Shown: positions 1-8,393, numbered from the stretch's first letter. The stretch is DNA of 64,000 nt from Pseudogracilibacillus sp037071985 (GCF_037071985.1 NZ_JAXHDF010000008.1:171979-235978); one strand, 5' to 3'. Numbers and translations: made by a program. Notes: generated by a model from the sequence alone, not told the origin.

Positions 1-2065
1 CGTTATTTTTATCACGTTTCTCTTTTAACTCAAAATACGTATCCAAAAGTCCGCGGCCAATTTTATGGTTAACATGATGTCCATTATTTTTACCTAATTG
101 AGGTACAATAACGGCAAAAGCAACTTCTGGATCATCATAAGGGGCATAACCGACTAAAGATAAATTTTCCACATCAGCTACTTTCTTTATCTCTCCATTA
201 GCATCTGGTTGATACACTTCATTCTCAGCAGTACCCGTTTTTCCTACGGGACGATAACTTCTTCCTGCCCAGTTTGTGTAACCTGTACCACCTTGTTCAT
301 TAAACACTTTCCAAAAACCGTCTTGAACACGTTTAATATAATTGGGGTTTATATCTACTTCATTTAACACATTTGGATGAATCACCGTATCAATTGGTCC
401 TAATTCATCGTTACTAGAAGGATGTCTTATTTCCTTTACAAGATGAGGTTGTACACGGTAACCATTATTTGCAATGGTCGAAACATATTGTCCAAGTTGC
501 AATACTGTATACGTATCATATTGTCCAATCCCAAGGTCCATCAAATTACCTGGTCGATCAGCCGGACCAACAAATCCAGTTGACTCAAAAGGAAAATCGA
601 TTCCTGTACTGACCCCTAAACCAAATTGATTAAAATAATTACGCATTGTTTGAACACCTTCAATATTAAACGTTGCCGACGAACCATTTGGAAACGGGTT
701 TCTATACTCTCCACCCATTCGCAACCCAATATAGAACATATAAACGTTAGAAGAATACTTTAAAGCAGTCATATCGTTTACAGGACCAAGTGATTTGTAT
801 GATTTTTTTGGTGGAGTACCGGCAATTTGTATCGGGCGATCATTAAAAGTATCTCCAGGTGAAATCACACCTGACTGCAATCCAGCCAATACGGTTGCTC
901 CTTTAACAGATGAACCTGGTCGATGTGCATCATACAACACTTTATGTGGTGTATTTTCATATTCACCTGTCTCCCGATTATAATGTTGTCCGCTCAAAGC
1001 AAGAATTTCACCTGTTTTAGGATTCATTACGATAGCAAGTGCATCTTCTAACCAATAATTTCCTCGACTTTTTGCTGCTTTTAATTCTTTTAAAACTATT
1101 TCATCTACAAGCTCCTGATATTCCATATCAATTGTTAAAACAAGATCTTTTCCTCGTACACCCGGTACAACAATATCCGAGCCAATAACTTCTCCATTTT
1201 TTGTTGTAGTGTATTGGACCTGTTCTTTTCTGCCACGAAGTATATCTTCATATTGTTCCTCTAATCCGCTTTTACCGACTCGATCATTTCGATTATATCC
1301 TCTCGTCAAGTAATACTCTTCTTTTTCGGCAGGAATTCCTTGCTCCTGGGAAGTAATTGAACCAATGATAGATTTTAATGTATCTTTGTATAAATACTTT
1401 CTTTCCCAATCTGTTGTCGCATTAATACCTGGAAGCTCACTTAAATGTTCAGCAATTTGAGCATACTCTTGGACAGATATATCTTTATTTTTTATCACTT
1501 CTGGAGTGAGAGCATATGCTTTATCAAGTTCTCGCTTAATTGCTATGGCTTGTAGTTCCTCATCCGAAAAATTAGCGATATCTTCATCAGTGATCCTTTC
1601 TAACATAAGATCATATTGTTCAATATCATCTAGCTCTTTCTTCTCTTTTTCAGATAATCTTTCCAATGCTTCTTCGGTATTTTTCAAATACCAATATTCT
1701 TTTTTATTTCTCTCGGTTATTTTTTTTAGTCCTTCTTCATTAATGGTAAGAAAATCAATTAATTCTTCAGCCAACTCTAATTTATTATTAGCTTGTACAC
1801 GCTTTGGTGGTGTATATGTAATGGAGTAAAGTGGCTTATTATCAACGATTAATTCCCCATTCCGATCATAAATTTTCCCTCTTGGAACAGGTGATCTTGA
1901 AGTATCCTGTATTGTCCGATCAATTTCTTCCTGAAAACTTTCCCCTTGCAAAATTTGTACGATTCCCAATTGGACTACTAGTATAGAAAATAAAATAAAT
2001 ACTGCAAAAAATATAAGATTTAAACGCAAGGGAATCCGTGACGTTTTTTTCTTTTTCTGAACCAT
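1..2065 (-). CDS. pbpA: Penicillin-binding protein 2 (PbpA/PbpH-type class B transpeptidase), C-terminus cut by window edge
   Basis: Class B PBP that cross-links peptidoglycan outside the membrane; the B. subtilis homologues PbpA and PbpH act in side-wall elongation. The reading frame stays open from the ATG at 2065 to base 1, giving 688 codons, so only the last few dozen residues can be missing (the B. subtilis protein is a little over 700). A lysine-rich N-terminus is followed by one membrane anchor near residues 17-39, then a dimerisation domain. All three catalytic motifs are visible: Ser-Ser-Val-Lys with Ser385 as nucleophile, Ser438-Ser-Asn, and Lys609-Thr-Gly-Thr. An AAGGGG ribosome site precedes the start. 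The next genes, a yqgE-like gene and sodA, keep the B. subtilis order. pbpA and pbpH cannot be told apart from sequence alone. Confidence 0.9.
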   Translation of the reverse strand, partial: MVQKKKKTSRIPLRLNLIFFAVFILFSILVVQLGIVQILQGESFQEEIDRTIQDTSRSPVPRGKIYDRNGELIVDNKPLYSITYTPPKRVQANNKLELAEELIDFLTINEEGLKKITERNKKEYWYLKNTEEALERLSEKEKKELDDIEQYDLMLERITDEDIANFSDEELQAIAIKRELDKAYALTPEVIKNKDISVQEYAQIAEHLSELPGINATTDWERKYLYKDTLKSIIGSITSQEQGIPAEKEEYYLTRGYNRNDRVGKSGLEEQYEDILRGRKEQVQYTTTKNGEVIGSDIVVPGVRGKDLVLTIDMEYQELVDEIVLKELKAAKSRGNYWLEDALAIVMNPKTGEILALSGQHYNRETGEYENTPHKVLYDAHRPGSSVKGATVLAGLQSGVISPGDTFNDRPIQIAGTPPKKSYKSLGPVNDMTALKYSSNVYMFYIGLRMGGEYRNPFPNGSSATFNIEGVQTMRNYFNQFGLGVSTGIDFPFESTGFVGPADRPGNLMDLGIGQYDTYTVLQLGQYVSTIANNGYRVQPHLVKEIRHPSSNDELGPIDTVIHPNVLNEVDINPNYIKRVQDGFWKVFNEQGGTGYTNWAGRSYRPVGKTGTAENEVYQPDANGEIKKVADVENLSLVGYAPYDDPEVAFAVIVPQLGKNNGHHVNHKIGRGLLDTYFELKEKRDKNN

Positions 2066-2142
2066 ATTCGTATTCCCCTTTATAAACAATTTTATCTAAT
2101 TAATTATATCATTATATTAGAGGAATTTTAATTAATATGGGG

Positions 2143-3366
2143 TTATTTTTCATAAGATAAATTCACTTGTCTCATAAAAAGATAAATAAATAAATATGCA
2201 TGACTAAACAAACCAAGTAATACAGGAATTGGCTTTGTGTCTTTAAAATACATAATCGACAATATGAAAATTAGAACGGATATAATTCTTCCTGCATTCA
2301 CAAATATTTCTAGCGTTACAACATATTCAATCCGAAGTTTTTTTGCAAATTCACTTGTACCGATTACGTCATAGCTCATCGAATTAAATGGAACGTTTAT
2401 AATCGGATAACCTATACCGATAATAATAGCATAAAGGATTAAGCGAGTATAAGACAGATCAAATAAAATAATAAAGACAGACAAACTAATAATCATACTT
2501 CCAAAAAGAATAGCTCTTTTACGTAATGTCGGTTTTACTATCTTTGTTACTAATAAATAAAAGACAAAAGAAAATCCACTAAGAAACAAATTAAACATCC
2601 CAAGTGCAAATTCACTTTTAGTAATGAGGAATACCCAAATTGTTACGACAAAAACAAATATTCCTTCTCTCATTCCTTGAAAGACATTAGCTTTTATAAC
2701 ATTTTGCCAATTTTTATTTCTTTTCATTTCTTTCATTACCGTAATTAATCCATATTTACCATCTGCTTTCCTTCTATGCAAAAAAAAGCTACAGATTACA
2801 GCGAGAATAAACAAAGAAAATGAAATCGAGAATACAGTTGTATACCCTATATCAGTTGCTAATTTATCAATAATAAATCCTGCGAGTACTGGTCCAATCA
2901 TTCCTCCAAGTGACTCTAGGCCTCCCATAAATCCATTAAAAAAATCCCGGGTTTCCGGTTCAGTTATTTCAAACGTCAATACATTAAAAGCTAGCCAGTA
3001 AAAACCATAACCGATCCCTAATAAGCACCCTAGTAAGAAATTATATTTTGCTGCTTTATCTCCAATTATTAATACAGTGAGAAAAAATACAGACAAAAAA
3101 ATAACTCCTAACCTTAATACAATTATCCGATCAATTTTTTTAGCTAATTTTCCCGCAAGAATAAAAGTTAGCGGTTGAAAAATAAAAATTGCTAAATTAT
3201 AATTTGCAATCGTTAAAAAGTCATTCGTTTGTCTCCATAAAAACACATTAACAAATGTATTGGATAAAAATATCCCCAAAGAATAAAGGCCACCAATGAT
3301 TAAAAGTAAAATTAAATCCCTATTCGTCTTATCTTGATCAAAAAAATGCGATGTAAACTTCCACAT
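2143..3366 (-). CDS. yqgE: MFS-type membrane transporter, YqgE-like
   Basis: Polytopic membrane protein of the major facilitator type with about 11-12 hydrophobic segments. A loop reading GGMIGPVLAGFIIDK after the fourth or fifth segment is typical of the family. Substrate unknown. The frame is open back to 3444, but that upstream part lies inside the sodA terminator hairpin, so I take the ATG at 3366 (MWKFTSHFF), which has AAGGAG 11 bases upstream; this gives 407 residues. It sits between pbpA and sodA exactly as yqgE does in B. subtilis, which is the main reason for the name. It could equally be described simply as an uncharacterised MFS permease. Confidence 0.75.
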   Translation of the reverse strand: MWKFTSHFFDQDKTNRDLILLLIIGGLYSLGIFLSNTFVNVFLWRQTNDFLTIANYNLAIFIFQPLTFILAGKLAKKIDRIIVLRLGVIFLSVFFLTVLIIGDKAAKYNFLLGCLLGIGYGFYWLAFNVLTFEITEPETRDFFNGFMGGLESLGGMIGPVLAGFIIDKLATDIGYTTVFSISFSLFILAVICSFFLHRRKADGKYGLITVMKEMKRNKNWQNVIKANVFQGMREGIFVFVVTIWVFLITKSEFALGMFNLFLSGFSFVFYLLVTKIVKPTLRKRAILFGSMIISLSVFIILFDLSYTRLILYAIIIGIGYPIINVPFNSMSYDVIGTSEFAKKLRIEYVVTLEIFVNAGRIISVLIFILSIMYFKDTKPIPVLLGLFSHAYLFIYLFMRQVNLSYEK

Positions 3367-3435
3367 ATCTCTAAGCGCTCCTTTAGTAAGTATAGTGTGA
3401 GCAACTAAAGTGTGAGATATGTAAAAAAATAAAAC

Positions 3436-3461
3436 AAAAAGCACAGGAATTTATCCTGTGC
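3436..3461 (-). terminator. Intrinsic terminator of sodA
   Basis: On the minus strand an 8-bp stem (3454-3461 with 3441-3448, GGCACAGGA/TCCTGTGC core) with a short AT loop is followed by a T-rich run. It begins just 7 bases after the sodA stop codon, so sodA is probably monocistronic. Confidence 0.85.
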
Positions 3462-3467
3462 CTTTTG

Positions 3468-4079
3468 TTATTTTGCTTCATTATAATTTTTAGTTACTTC
3501 ATCCCAATTAACTATATCCCAAAACGCTTTTGCGTAGTCTGGACGTCTGTTTTGATAATTTAAGTAATAAGCGTGCTCCCATACATCAAGGCCTAAAATT
3601 GGCGTTTTACCTTCCATTAAAGGACTATCTTGATTTGGTGTGCTAGTTATTTCTAACTCACCGTTATTAACAGCTAGCCAAGCCCAACCAGAGCCAAAGC
3701 GTGTTGCTGCAGCTTTTGCAAATTCCTCTTTAAAACTATCAAAGCTACCAAACTTTTCATTAATTTTATCAGCTAATTCACCTGTTGGCTCACCGCCACC
3801 ATTTGGAGAAAGGACTTTCCAGAATAGGCTGTGGTTTGCGTGTCCTCCACCATTATTACGTACTGCTGTACGAATATCTTCTGGAACTGCATTTAAATCA
3901 CTTACTAAGTCTTCAATCGACTTACTCTGCAAGTCGCTATGTCCTTCTAGAGCTGCATTTAAGTTTGTTACATAAGTATTGTGATGCTTCGTGTGATGAA
4001 TATTCATTGTCTCTTTATCGATTGTTGGCTCTAAAGCATCGTAATCGTATGGTAATTCAGGTAACTCAAACTTTGACAT
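3468..4079 (-). CDS. sodA: Manganese superoxide dismutase
   Basis: Cytosolic enzyme that converts superoxide to oxygen and hydrogen peroxide. Its 203 residues are the usual length for bacterial Fe/Mn SODs. The metal ligands can be read: His28 in the HHTKHH stretch, a His in GGGHANHSLFWKVL, and the Asp and His of the signature DVWEHAYYLNY near the C-terminus. The GGG segment and the NNGGGHANH context favour the Mn over the Fe form. There is no signal peptide. It is transcribed alone: a terminator follows and the next upstream genes are tRNAs. Confidence 0.97.
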   Translation of the reverse strand: MSKFELPELPYDYDALEPTIDKETMNIHHTKHHNTYVTNLNAALEGHSDLQSKSIEDLVSDLNAVPEDIRTAVRNNGGGHANHSLFWKVLSPNGGGEPTGELADKINEKFGSFDSFKEEFAKAAATRFGSGWAWLAVNNGELEITSTPNQDSPLMEGKTPILGLDVWEHAYYLNYQNRRPDYAKAFWDIVNWDEVTKNYNEAK

Positions 4080-4258
4080 ATGTTATCCTCTCCTTAATTT
4101 TATAATCCCTACATGTAAAGGTTATCAAAGCTTTAATAAAGGTGCAAATCTTTAGCACTTTTTATTAATTAACAAAGGTAAAAAATGATGAAGCATAAAT
4201 AGGATACTGTATTCCAAATGATACACAAATAAAAAAACAAGCTTTTCGCTTGTTTATA

Positions 4259-4331
4259 TGGCTCGAGACGGAATCGAACCGCCGACACAAGGATTTTCAG
4301 TCCTTTGCTCTACCGACTGAGCTATCGAGCC
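4259..4331 (-). tRNA. tRNA-Phe (GAA)
   Basis: Full cloverleaf on the minus strand: a 7-bp acceptor stem (4331-4325 with 4266-4260), D arm, anticodon loop CTGAAAA with anticodon GAA, and T loop TTCGATT. The discriminator is A and no CCA is encoded. It is the last tRNA of the cluster. Its first 27 bases are duplicated 135 bp upstream. Confidence 0.97.
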
Positions 4332-4375
4332 ATGATAATAGTAGTATTGTAATTCAGTTATTCGTTTACTATTCG

Positions 4376-4466
4376 GATTAGTCGCCTACGGTCCAGTGGG
4401 TCCTCGGCGCAGATGGTGTATTTTTTATAAAAATACACATTGCTCTACCGACTGAGCTATCGAGCC
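4376..4466 (-). pseudogene. Truncated tRNA-Phe copy joined to a hairpin sequence
   Basis: Positions 4440-4466 on the minus strand are identical to the first 27 bases of the intact tRNA-Phe: acceptor 5' strand, D arm and start of the anticodon stem. The sequence then departs into a perfect 10-bp stem hairpin, GTGTATTTTT-loop-AAAAATACAC, at about 4416-4438. A G+C-rich tail of about 40 bases follows, resembling neither a T arm nor an acceptor 3' strand. No functional tRNA can form. It lies between tRNA-Ser and tRNA-Phe and is probably co-transcribed with them. It may be a decayed duplicate or a duplicate interrupted by a small insertion. Confidence 0.8.
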
Positions 4467-4489
4467 TAGAAATATGTATTTCATGTATA

Positions 4490-4582
4490 TGGAGGAGGAA
4501 GAGGGATTCGAACCCCCGCGGGCTTTGACACCCCTGTCGGTTTTCAAGACCGATCCCTTCAGCCAGACTTGGGTATTCCTCC
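4490..4582 (-). tRNA. tRNA-Ser (TGA)
   Basis: Class II tRNA with a long variable arm and anticodon loop CTTGAAA (anticodon TGA). The acceptor GGAGGAA pairs with TTCCTCC at 4494-4500. The 3' end reads T then CCA, so CCA is encoded and the discriminator base appears to be U, whereas bacterial tRNA-Ser normally has G there. Confidence 0.95.
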
Positions 4583-4592
4583 GAGTTTAAAA

Positions 4593-4666
4593 TGGACCCT
4601 GCAGGACTCGAACCTGCGACCGATCGGTTATGAGCCGATAGCTCTAACCAACTGAGCTAAGGGTCC
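4593..4666 (-). tRNA. tRNA-Ile2 (CAT anticodon, expected lysidine-modified)
   Basis: Cloverleaf with acceptor GGACCCT/AGGGTCC and anticodon loop CTCATAA. The CAT anticodon would read as Met, but the body matches the isoleucine-2 tRNAs whose C34 is converted to lysidine by TilS. The neighbouring tRNA at 4674 is the real elongator Met. Discriminator A, no encoded CCA. Software often labels this type tRNA-Met. Confidence 0.85.
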
Positions 4667-4673
4667 TTATAAG

Positions 4674-4747
4674 TAGCGGCGGAGGGGATCGAACCCACGA
4701 CCTCACGGGTATGAACCGTACGCTCTCGCCAGCTGAGCTACGCCGCC
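4674..4747 (-). tRNA. tRNA-Met (CAT), elongator
   Basis: Acceptor GGCGGCG pairs with CGCCGCT including a G1-U72 wobble, as in B. subtilis elongator tRNA-Met. The anticodon loop is TTCATAC. It lacks the three G-C pairs in the anticodon stem that mark the initiator tRNA. Discriminator A, no encoded CCA. Confidence 0.92.
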
Positions 4748-4750
4748 ATA

Positions 4751-4825
4751 TGGCTCCACAGGTAGGGTTCGAACCTACGACCGATCGGTTAACAGCCGAT
4801 TGCTCTACCACTGAGCTACTGTGGA
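4751..4825 (-). tRNA. tRNA-Asn (GTT)
   Basis: First tRNA of the minus-strand cluster. Acceptor TCCACAG/CTGTGGA, anticodon loop CTGTTAA with anticodon GTT, discriminator G and encoded CCA. Confidence 0.96.
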
Positions 4826-4968
4826 ATAAGAATTGTAGAAAAGTTTATTTCTTAACTATGTTTATTTGTTCCGCTGTCCTCATACTATTATATGAAGTCA
4901 GCTTACTTTAAGATAGTGCTATGTAAAAAATCTCATTCATTTTACTTTCACTTTTGCTTCCCTTGGAT

Positions 4969-4998
4969 ATTATAATAGATTTGAGATCAGTTTGTCCA
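4969..4998 (-). promoter_or_regulatory. Probable SigA promoter of the tRNA cluster
   Basis: Minus strand: TGGACA (4998-4993), an 18-bp spacer, then a perfect TATAAT (4974-4969), about 140 bases before tRNA-Asn. This is the only good promoter match upstream of the cluster. Confidence 0.6.
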
Positions 4999-5060
4999 AT
5001 GAAATATGTATATAAAATAAAATGAATTTATTAAGTAAATAATTTATCCCTAAAAGAGAC

Positions 5061-5097
5061 GACAAGATATAATTTACCATGGAATTTATATCTTGTC
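5061..5097 (-). terminator. Hairpin behind the nptA-like gene
   Basis: A 12-bp perfect stem (5061-5072 with 5086-5097) lies 35 bases after the stop codon. On the minus strand it is followed by a weak T-rich stretch (TCTCTTTTA), on the plus strand by a better T run, so it may work in either direction. Confidence 0.6.
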
Positions 5098-5131
5098 AAT
5101 CCTTTTTTAAAAATATTTATTTTTAGAGGAA

Positions 5132-6769
5132 TTATTGGTTTCCATTAAGTACTTCTTCAGCAATATTTACTGCATGATCCCCTATTCTTTCTAAATTACT
5201 TATAATATCGACAAATACAATTCCAGCCGATCCTGTACAAAGAGCTTCATTCATACGAATAATATGCTTTTTTCGGAAACTTCTTTCCATCTTATCTATT
5301 TGATCCTCTTTTTGAATGACAGCTAATGCTTCTTCTCTGTCCAATGATTCAAGAGATTTTACAGCCTGATTTACAGTGGAAATAGTTAAATCAAACATTT
5401 CATGAAGATCTTCATGTGCATGTTCTGTTAAATTTATCTTATTCGAAATTTTATATTCCATTAATTCTATAATGTTCTCAAAATGATCTCCTATTCGTTC
5501 TATGTCACGAACGCTATCCATTAACGCAGTATGTTTAGAACTGTCTGCTTCTGATAATGTTTTGCTTGAAATGCTAACTAAATAATTCGTTATTTCTCTA
5601 TCCAGATTATTCAATGCTCCTTCTATTTGCATTGCCATCTCTGAATGTTTTTCTTGTTGGGTCATAACATATAGGCTTGTTTCTTCTAAACCTTTTACAC
5701 TGTATTCCCCCATACGAATAATCTCAGATTTAGCTTGATCGAGCGCTACAGTGGGAGATTGTTCGATAAAGATTGGGTCTAAGTGCTGAGGTTTGTATTC
5801 TATTGTCACATCTTCCCCTGGTATTATCCTTGTAACGATCCACGCTAAAGCACCAATAAAAGGGAATTGGATAATCGTATTAGCTATATTAAAACTTCCG
5901 TGAGCAAAGGCTATCGTCATTTCTGGGTTAAGATTAAATGTACTTTGTAAGAACATTACAAAACTTACAAAAAATCCTAATATAATCATAAATATAACTG
6001 TTCCGATAACATTGAATGTGACATGGGTAAAAGCAGCTCTTCTTGCTGCAACAGAAGTACCGATAGATGCTAATATTGCTGTTATTGTTGTACCAATATT
6101 GTCACCAAACAGTACAGGTATTGCAGCATGTAATGTGATTGCACCCTCGGAAAATAATCCTTGCAAAATACCGACTGTCGCACTAGAACTTTGCACAATT
6201 AGTGTAAAAACTGTACCAATTACTACTCCTAATATCGGATTATCACTCATATTAACAGTTAAATCGTGAAAAGCTTCTAAAGATCGTAATGGTTTCATCC
6301 CGTTACTCATTAACCCTAAACCAAAAAATAATGCACCAAATCCAAAAATAGCTTGTCCAATCACATTTATTTTTTGACTTTTAAAGAAAAATAACATAAA
6401 ACAACCAACTGCAATAATTGGTAACGCATATTCTCCAATATCTAAACCAATTATGAAAGCTGTAATAGTAGTACCGATATTAGCTCCCATAATGACACCA
6501 ATTGCTTGTCGAAATGTCATGAATCCAGCATTAACTAATGCAACAGTTAATACCGTTGTCCCAGAACTACTCTGGATAAGCACTGTAACAAGTATTCCAG
6601 CAAGTACACCTAGAAATGGATTACTTGTAAACCGGTCTAAAATATCACGTAGCCTGTCCCCAGCAAATTTTTGGAGACCATCTCCCATAAATTTAATTCC
6701 TAATAAAAAGATCCCTAAACCACCAATAAATTCAAAGAGAATGGATTGTAAGTCGATTGATTCTGTCAA
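5132..6769 (-). CDS. Na/Pi cotransporter family protein with C-terminal PhoU-like domain
   Basis: Inner-membrane phosphate transporter of the NptA/PNaS type. Two inverted-repeat transport modules each carry the signature QSSS: QSSSGTTVLTVALVNAG near residue 65 and QSSSATVGILQGL near residue 193. Each is followed by a glycine-rich GANIGTT or GDNIGTT loop. About 9 hydrophobic segments span residues 10-320. Residues from about 350 to the end form two PhoU-like helical repeats (DSVRDIERIGDHFENI and ISNLERIGDHAVNIAEE), which probably regulate the transporter. The 545-residue length is normal. The start is TTG at 6769 with GGAG 10 bases upstream. B. subtilis YqeW is the same type of protein, but in that species it lies near yqeV, so the location here differs. 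Confidence 0.88.
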   Translation of the reverse strand: MTESIDLQSILFEFIGGLGIFLLGIKFMGDGLQKFAGDRLRDILDRFTSNPFLGVLAGILVTVLIQSSSGTTVLTVALVNAGFMTFRQAIGVIMGANIGTTITAFIIGLDIGEYALPIIAVGCFMLFFFKSQKINVIGQAIFGFGALFFGLGLMSNGMKPLRSLEAFHDLTVNMSDNPILGVVIGTVFTLIVQSSSATVGILQGLFSEGAITLHAAIPVLFGDNIGTTITAILASIGTSVAARRAAFTHVTFNVIGTVIFMIILGFFVSFVMFLQSTFNLNPEMTIAFAHGSFNIANTIIQFPFIGALAWIVTRIIPGEDVTIEYKPQHLDPIFIEQSPTVALDQAKSEIIRMGEYSVKGLEETSLYVMTQQEKHSEMAMQIEGALNNLDREITNYLVSISSKTLSEADSSKHTALMDSVRDIERIGDHFENIIELMEYKISNKINLTEHAHEDLHEMFDLTISTVNQAVKSLESLDREEALAVIQKEDQIDKMERSFRKKHIIRMNEALCTGSAGIVFVDIISNLERIGDHAVNIAEEVLNGNQ

Positions 6770-6895
6770 TTGTTAATCATCTCCGAGCACATAATAATAT
6801 TACACTCCTATTATTATGAAATATTAAATAGATGTAAAGTATATTTCGGATATTTAACATTAAATTTACAAACGATATAAGGCCATTTGACTTTC

Positions 6896-7528
6896 TTATA
6901 TTTCCTTCACTAAAATTCGTGTCCCATCTACTTGTGTAACTTGGACTTTTGTGCCTTTTTTTATCCATTGTGCATTGGAAATTGCACTATAATCCTTTTC
7001 ATCAATTAAAATTGTACCAACAGGGCGTAAATCTGTTAATGTTATGCCTTCTTTTCCTACTAATGATTCAAATTCCTTATTCAATGAAGAATAACCAGCT
7101 TCTTTTGTTAAACGGTCTTTTAGCGTAATTTTACTCCACATGTTTCGTCTTTTAAATATTTTAAGGAAAGTAAAAGACAATCCACCACCTAATAATACCC
7201 CGATAACTGCGTATAAACCTGCGTAAAAGTTAGGAGCTGCTATTGTAACAGACAAGATCATTCCTGCAAGTCCCAACGTTGCAAGTGTTCCGTCATTTAA
7301 AATTTTACCATCGATGATTATTAGTAATAAACTAACAAAATAAATAATAAGCATAGTTATAAAAACAGATGGGTCTACTAAAAACATATAGAAATATAAA
7401 ACAATAAAACCTATTCCTAAAATACCAAAGAATCCTCTCATATTAACAAGAATTTCTCCTATTAAGAATAATGTACCCAATCCCACAATAACAAAACCAA
7501 TCCAATCAGTAGAAAAAATTGCATCCAT
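6896..7528 (-). CDS. Short NfeD family membrane protein
   Basis: A 210-residue protein with about five hydrophobic helices in residues 8-125 and a soluble C-terminal domain (about 145-210) of the NfeD OB-fold type: SLVGKEGITLTDLRPVG then a final TQVDGTRILVKEI. It lacks the ClpP-like protease domain present in the long NfeD at 31528-32859. NfeD proteins usually partner flotillin-like or stomatin-like proteins, and FloA is encoded at 30497. The start is ATG at 7528 with AGGAGG upstream. It is divergent from the small LysM-like gene. The specific role is unknown. Confidence 0.8.
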   Translation of the reverse strand: MDAIFSTDWIGFVIVGLGTLFLIGEILVNMRGFFGILGIGFIVLYFYMFLVDPSVFITMLIIYFVSLLLIIIDGKILNDGTLATLGLAGMILSVTIAAPNFYAGLYAVIGVLLGGGLSFTFLKIFKRRNMWSKITLKDRLTKEAGYSSLNKEFESLVGKEGITLTDLRPVGTILIDEKDYSAISNAQWIKKGTKVQVTQVDGTRILVKEI

Positions 7529-7565
7529 ATGAGTACCTCCTAATAAATAAATTTCCGGATGTGAT

Positions 7566-7907
7566 ATGTATATGTCGCTTACTAAAAAAATTTGTCTGTA
7601 TACTTTTATTATACTGTTAATTGTAAGTTTGTATAATGATATTAAAAAAGAAACAAATATAACAAATAATTCATCAAGTTTACCCTTATATGTGGATAAT
7701 GGATTTAAATCAATAAAAATAAAAACAACTACAGGTGATACTATTTTATCTGTAACTGAACATATTAATGGAGAAGTTTTAAATGATATGACAATGGAAA
7801 ATATATTGGATGATTTTAATAACCTGAATCCGAATGTGAATTCCTTAGAATTAACACCCGGGGAGTATTATTATTTTCCGGTTTACAAGGACCTTGTACA
7901 AAACTAA
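7566..7907 (+). CDS. Small exported LysM-like protein, YqfZ-like
   Basis: 113 residues with an N-terminal hydrophobic segment (about residues 8-23) that could be a signal or anchor. The following domain reads like a divergent LysM: GDTILSVTEHINGE, then a helical stretch, then NNLNPNVNSLELTPGEYYYFPVY. LysM domains bind peptidoglycan. B. subtilis has a small LysM-type gene, yqfZ, in the same neighbourhood, so this is probably its orthologue. The start may be the ATG at 7566 or at 7572; neither has a strong ribosome site. It is the only plus-strand gene in the first 47 kb that I accept. Confidence 0.65.
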   Translation: MYMSLTKKICLYTFIILLIVSLYNDIKKETNITNNSSSLPLYVDNGFKSIKIKTTTGDTILSVTEHINGEVLNDMTMENILDDFNNLNPNVNSLELTPGEYYYFPVYKDLVQN

Positions 7908-7956
7908 AAAAATTCGAATTGATTAAATACATAAATCAATTCGAATTCCTTTTTTT
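7906..7956. terminator. Bidirectional terminator between yqfZ-like and yqfX
   Basis: A perfect 14-bp stem (7911-7924 with 7934-7947) is flanked by an A run on the left and a T run (7950-7956) on the right, so it can end the convergent transcripts of both genes. Confidence 0.9.
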
Positions 7957-7973
7957 GTCTAATTGTTAATCAT

Positions 7974-8393
7974 TTATATAAGAGGTAAAATAAAAAGCCG
8001 CACAAGAATTGATAAAACACCAATAACAATAGCAGTATTACCTAAAATAGGTGCTTCTCTATTTCTTGCAATAAATCCAACAATGATTCCTGCGCCCGCA
8101 AATAGAATTGGTATTATGAAGAATGAAATTGCACTAAGTGCGATCGCGATCCATCCATACATATTTTGTACTTCCTCATGTCGATCTTCATTATCTCGAT
8201 CAAAATCACGACGTTCATCTCTATTTTCACCGATTGGCGTAGGTGGGTCCTCCAACATTTCTGCTGCCGTTTCTTCTTTAAAAATATGCTCATTATCCAA
8301 TCGTCGATTAGTATTAATATCTTCGGCAATAGGATGGTCAGCATCATTTAGAAGGTTGTCCTTTGACGGATCATTTAAATTTTGATTTTCCAA
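7974..8393 (-). CDS. yqfX: YqfX-like membrane protein with acidic N-terminal half
   Basis: 139 residues. The first 80 are very hydrophilic, rich in Asp, Glu, Arg and Asn, and probably disordered. Residues 80-139 form two hydrophobic segments separated by a short ARNREAP loop, like small membrane-domain proteins of the DUF4190 type. Function unknown. The start is TTG at 8393 with a GGGGG ribosome site. Its position close to nfo matches B. subtilis yqfX; the name rests mainly on gene order. Confidence 0.65.
   Translation of the reverse strand: MENQNLNDPSKDNLLNDADHPIAEDINTNRRLDNEHIFKEETAAEMLEDPPTPIGENRDERRDFDRDNEDRHEEVQNMYGWIAIALSAISFFIIPILFAGAGIIVGFIARNREAPILGNTAIVIGVLSILVRLFILPLI

Larger units (their letters stand above)
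4826..5131. other. Gene-free stretch between the tRNA cluster and the nptA-like gene
   Basis: No coding frame is supported here. It contains the probable tRNA promoter (4969-4998) and a terminator-like hairpin behind the phosphate transporter (5061-5097). The rest is A+T-rich spacer. Confidence 0.7.

Noticed and set aside
4376..4440. G+C-rich tail after the truncated tRNA-Phe as a separate small tRNA or riboswitch
   Set aside because: It cannot form a cloverleaf and matches no riboswitch core that I know.
4711..4911. 66-codon plus-strand frame across tRNA-Met and tRNA-Asn
   Set aside because: It is antisense to two tRNA genes; the apparent protein motif comes from tRNA sequence.
6777..6968. 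63-codon minus-strand frame overlapping the end of the short NfeD gene
   Set aside because: It overlaps NfeD in another frame, crosses an intergenic spacer and has low-complexity content.
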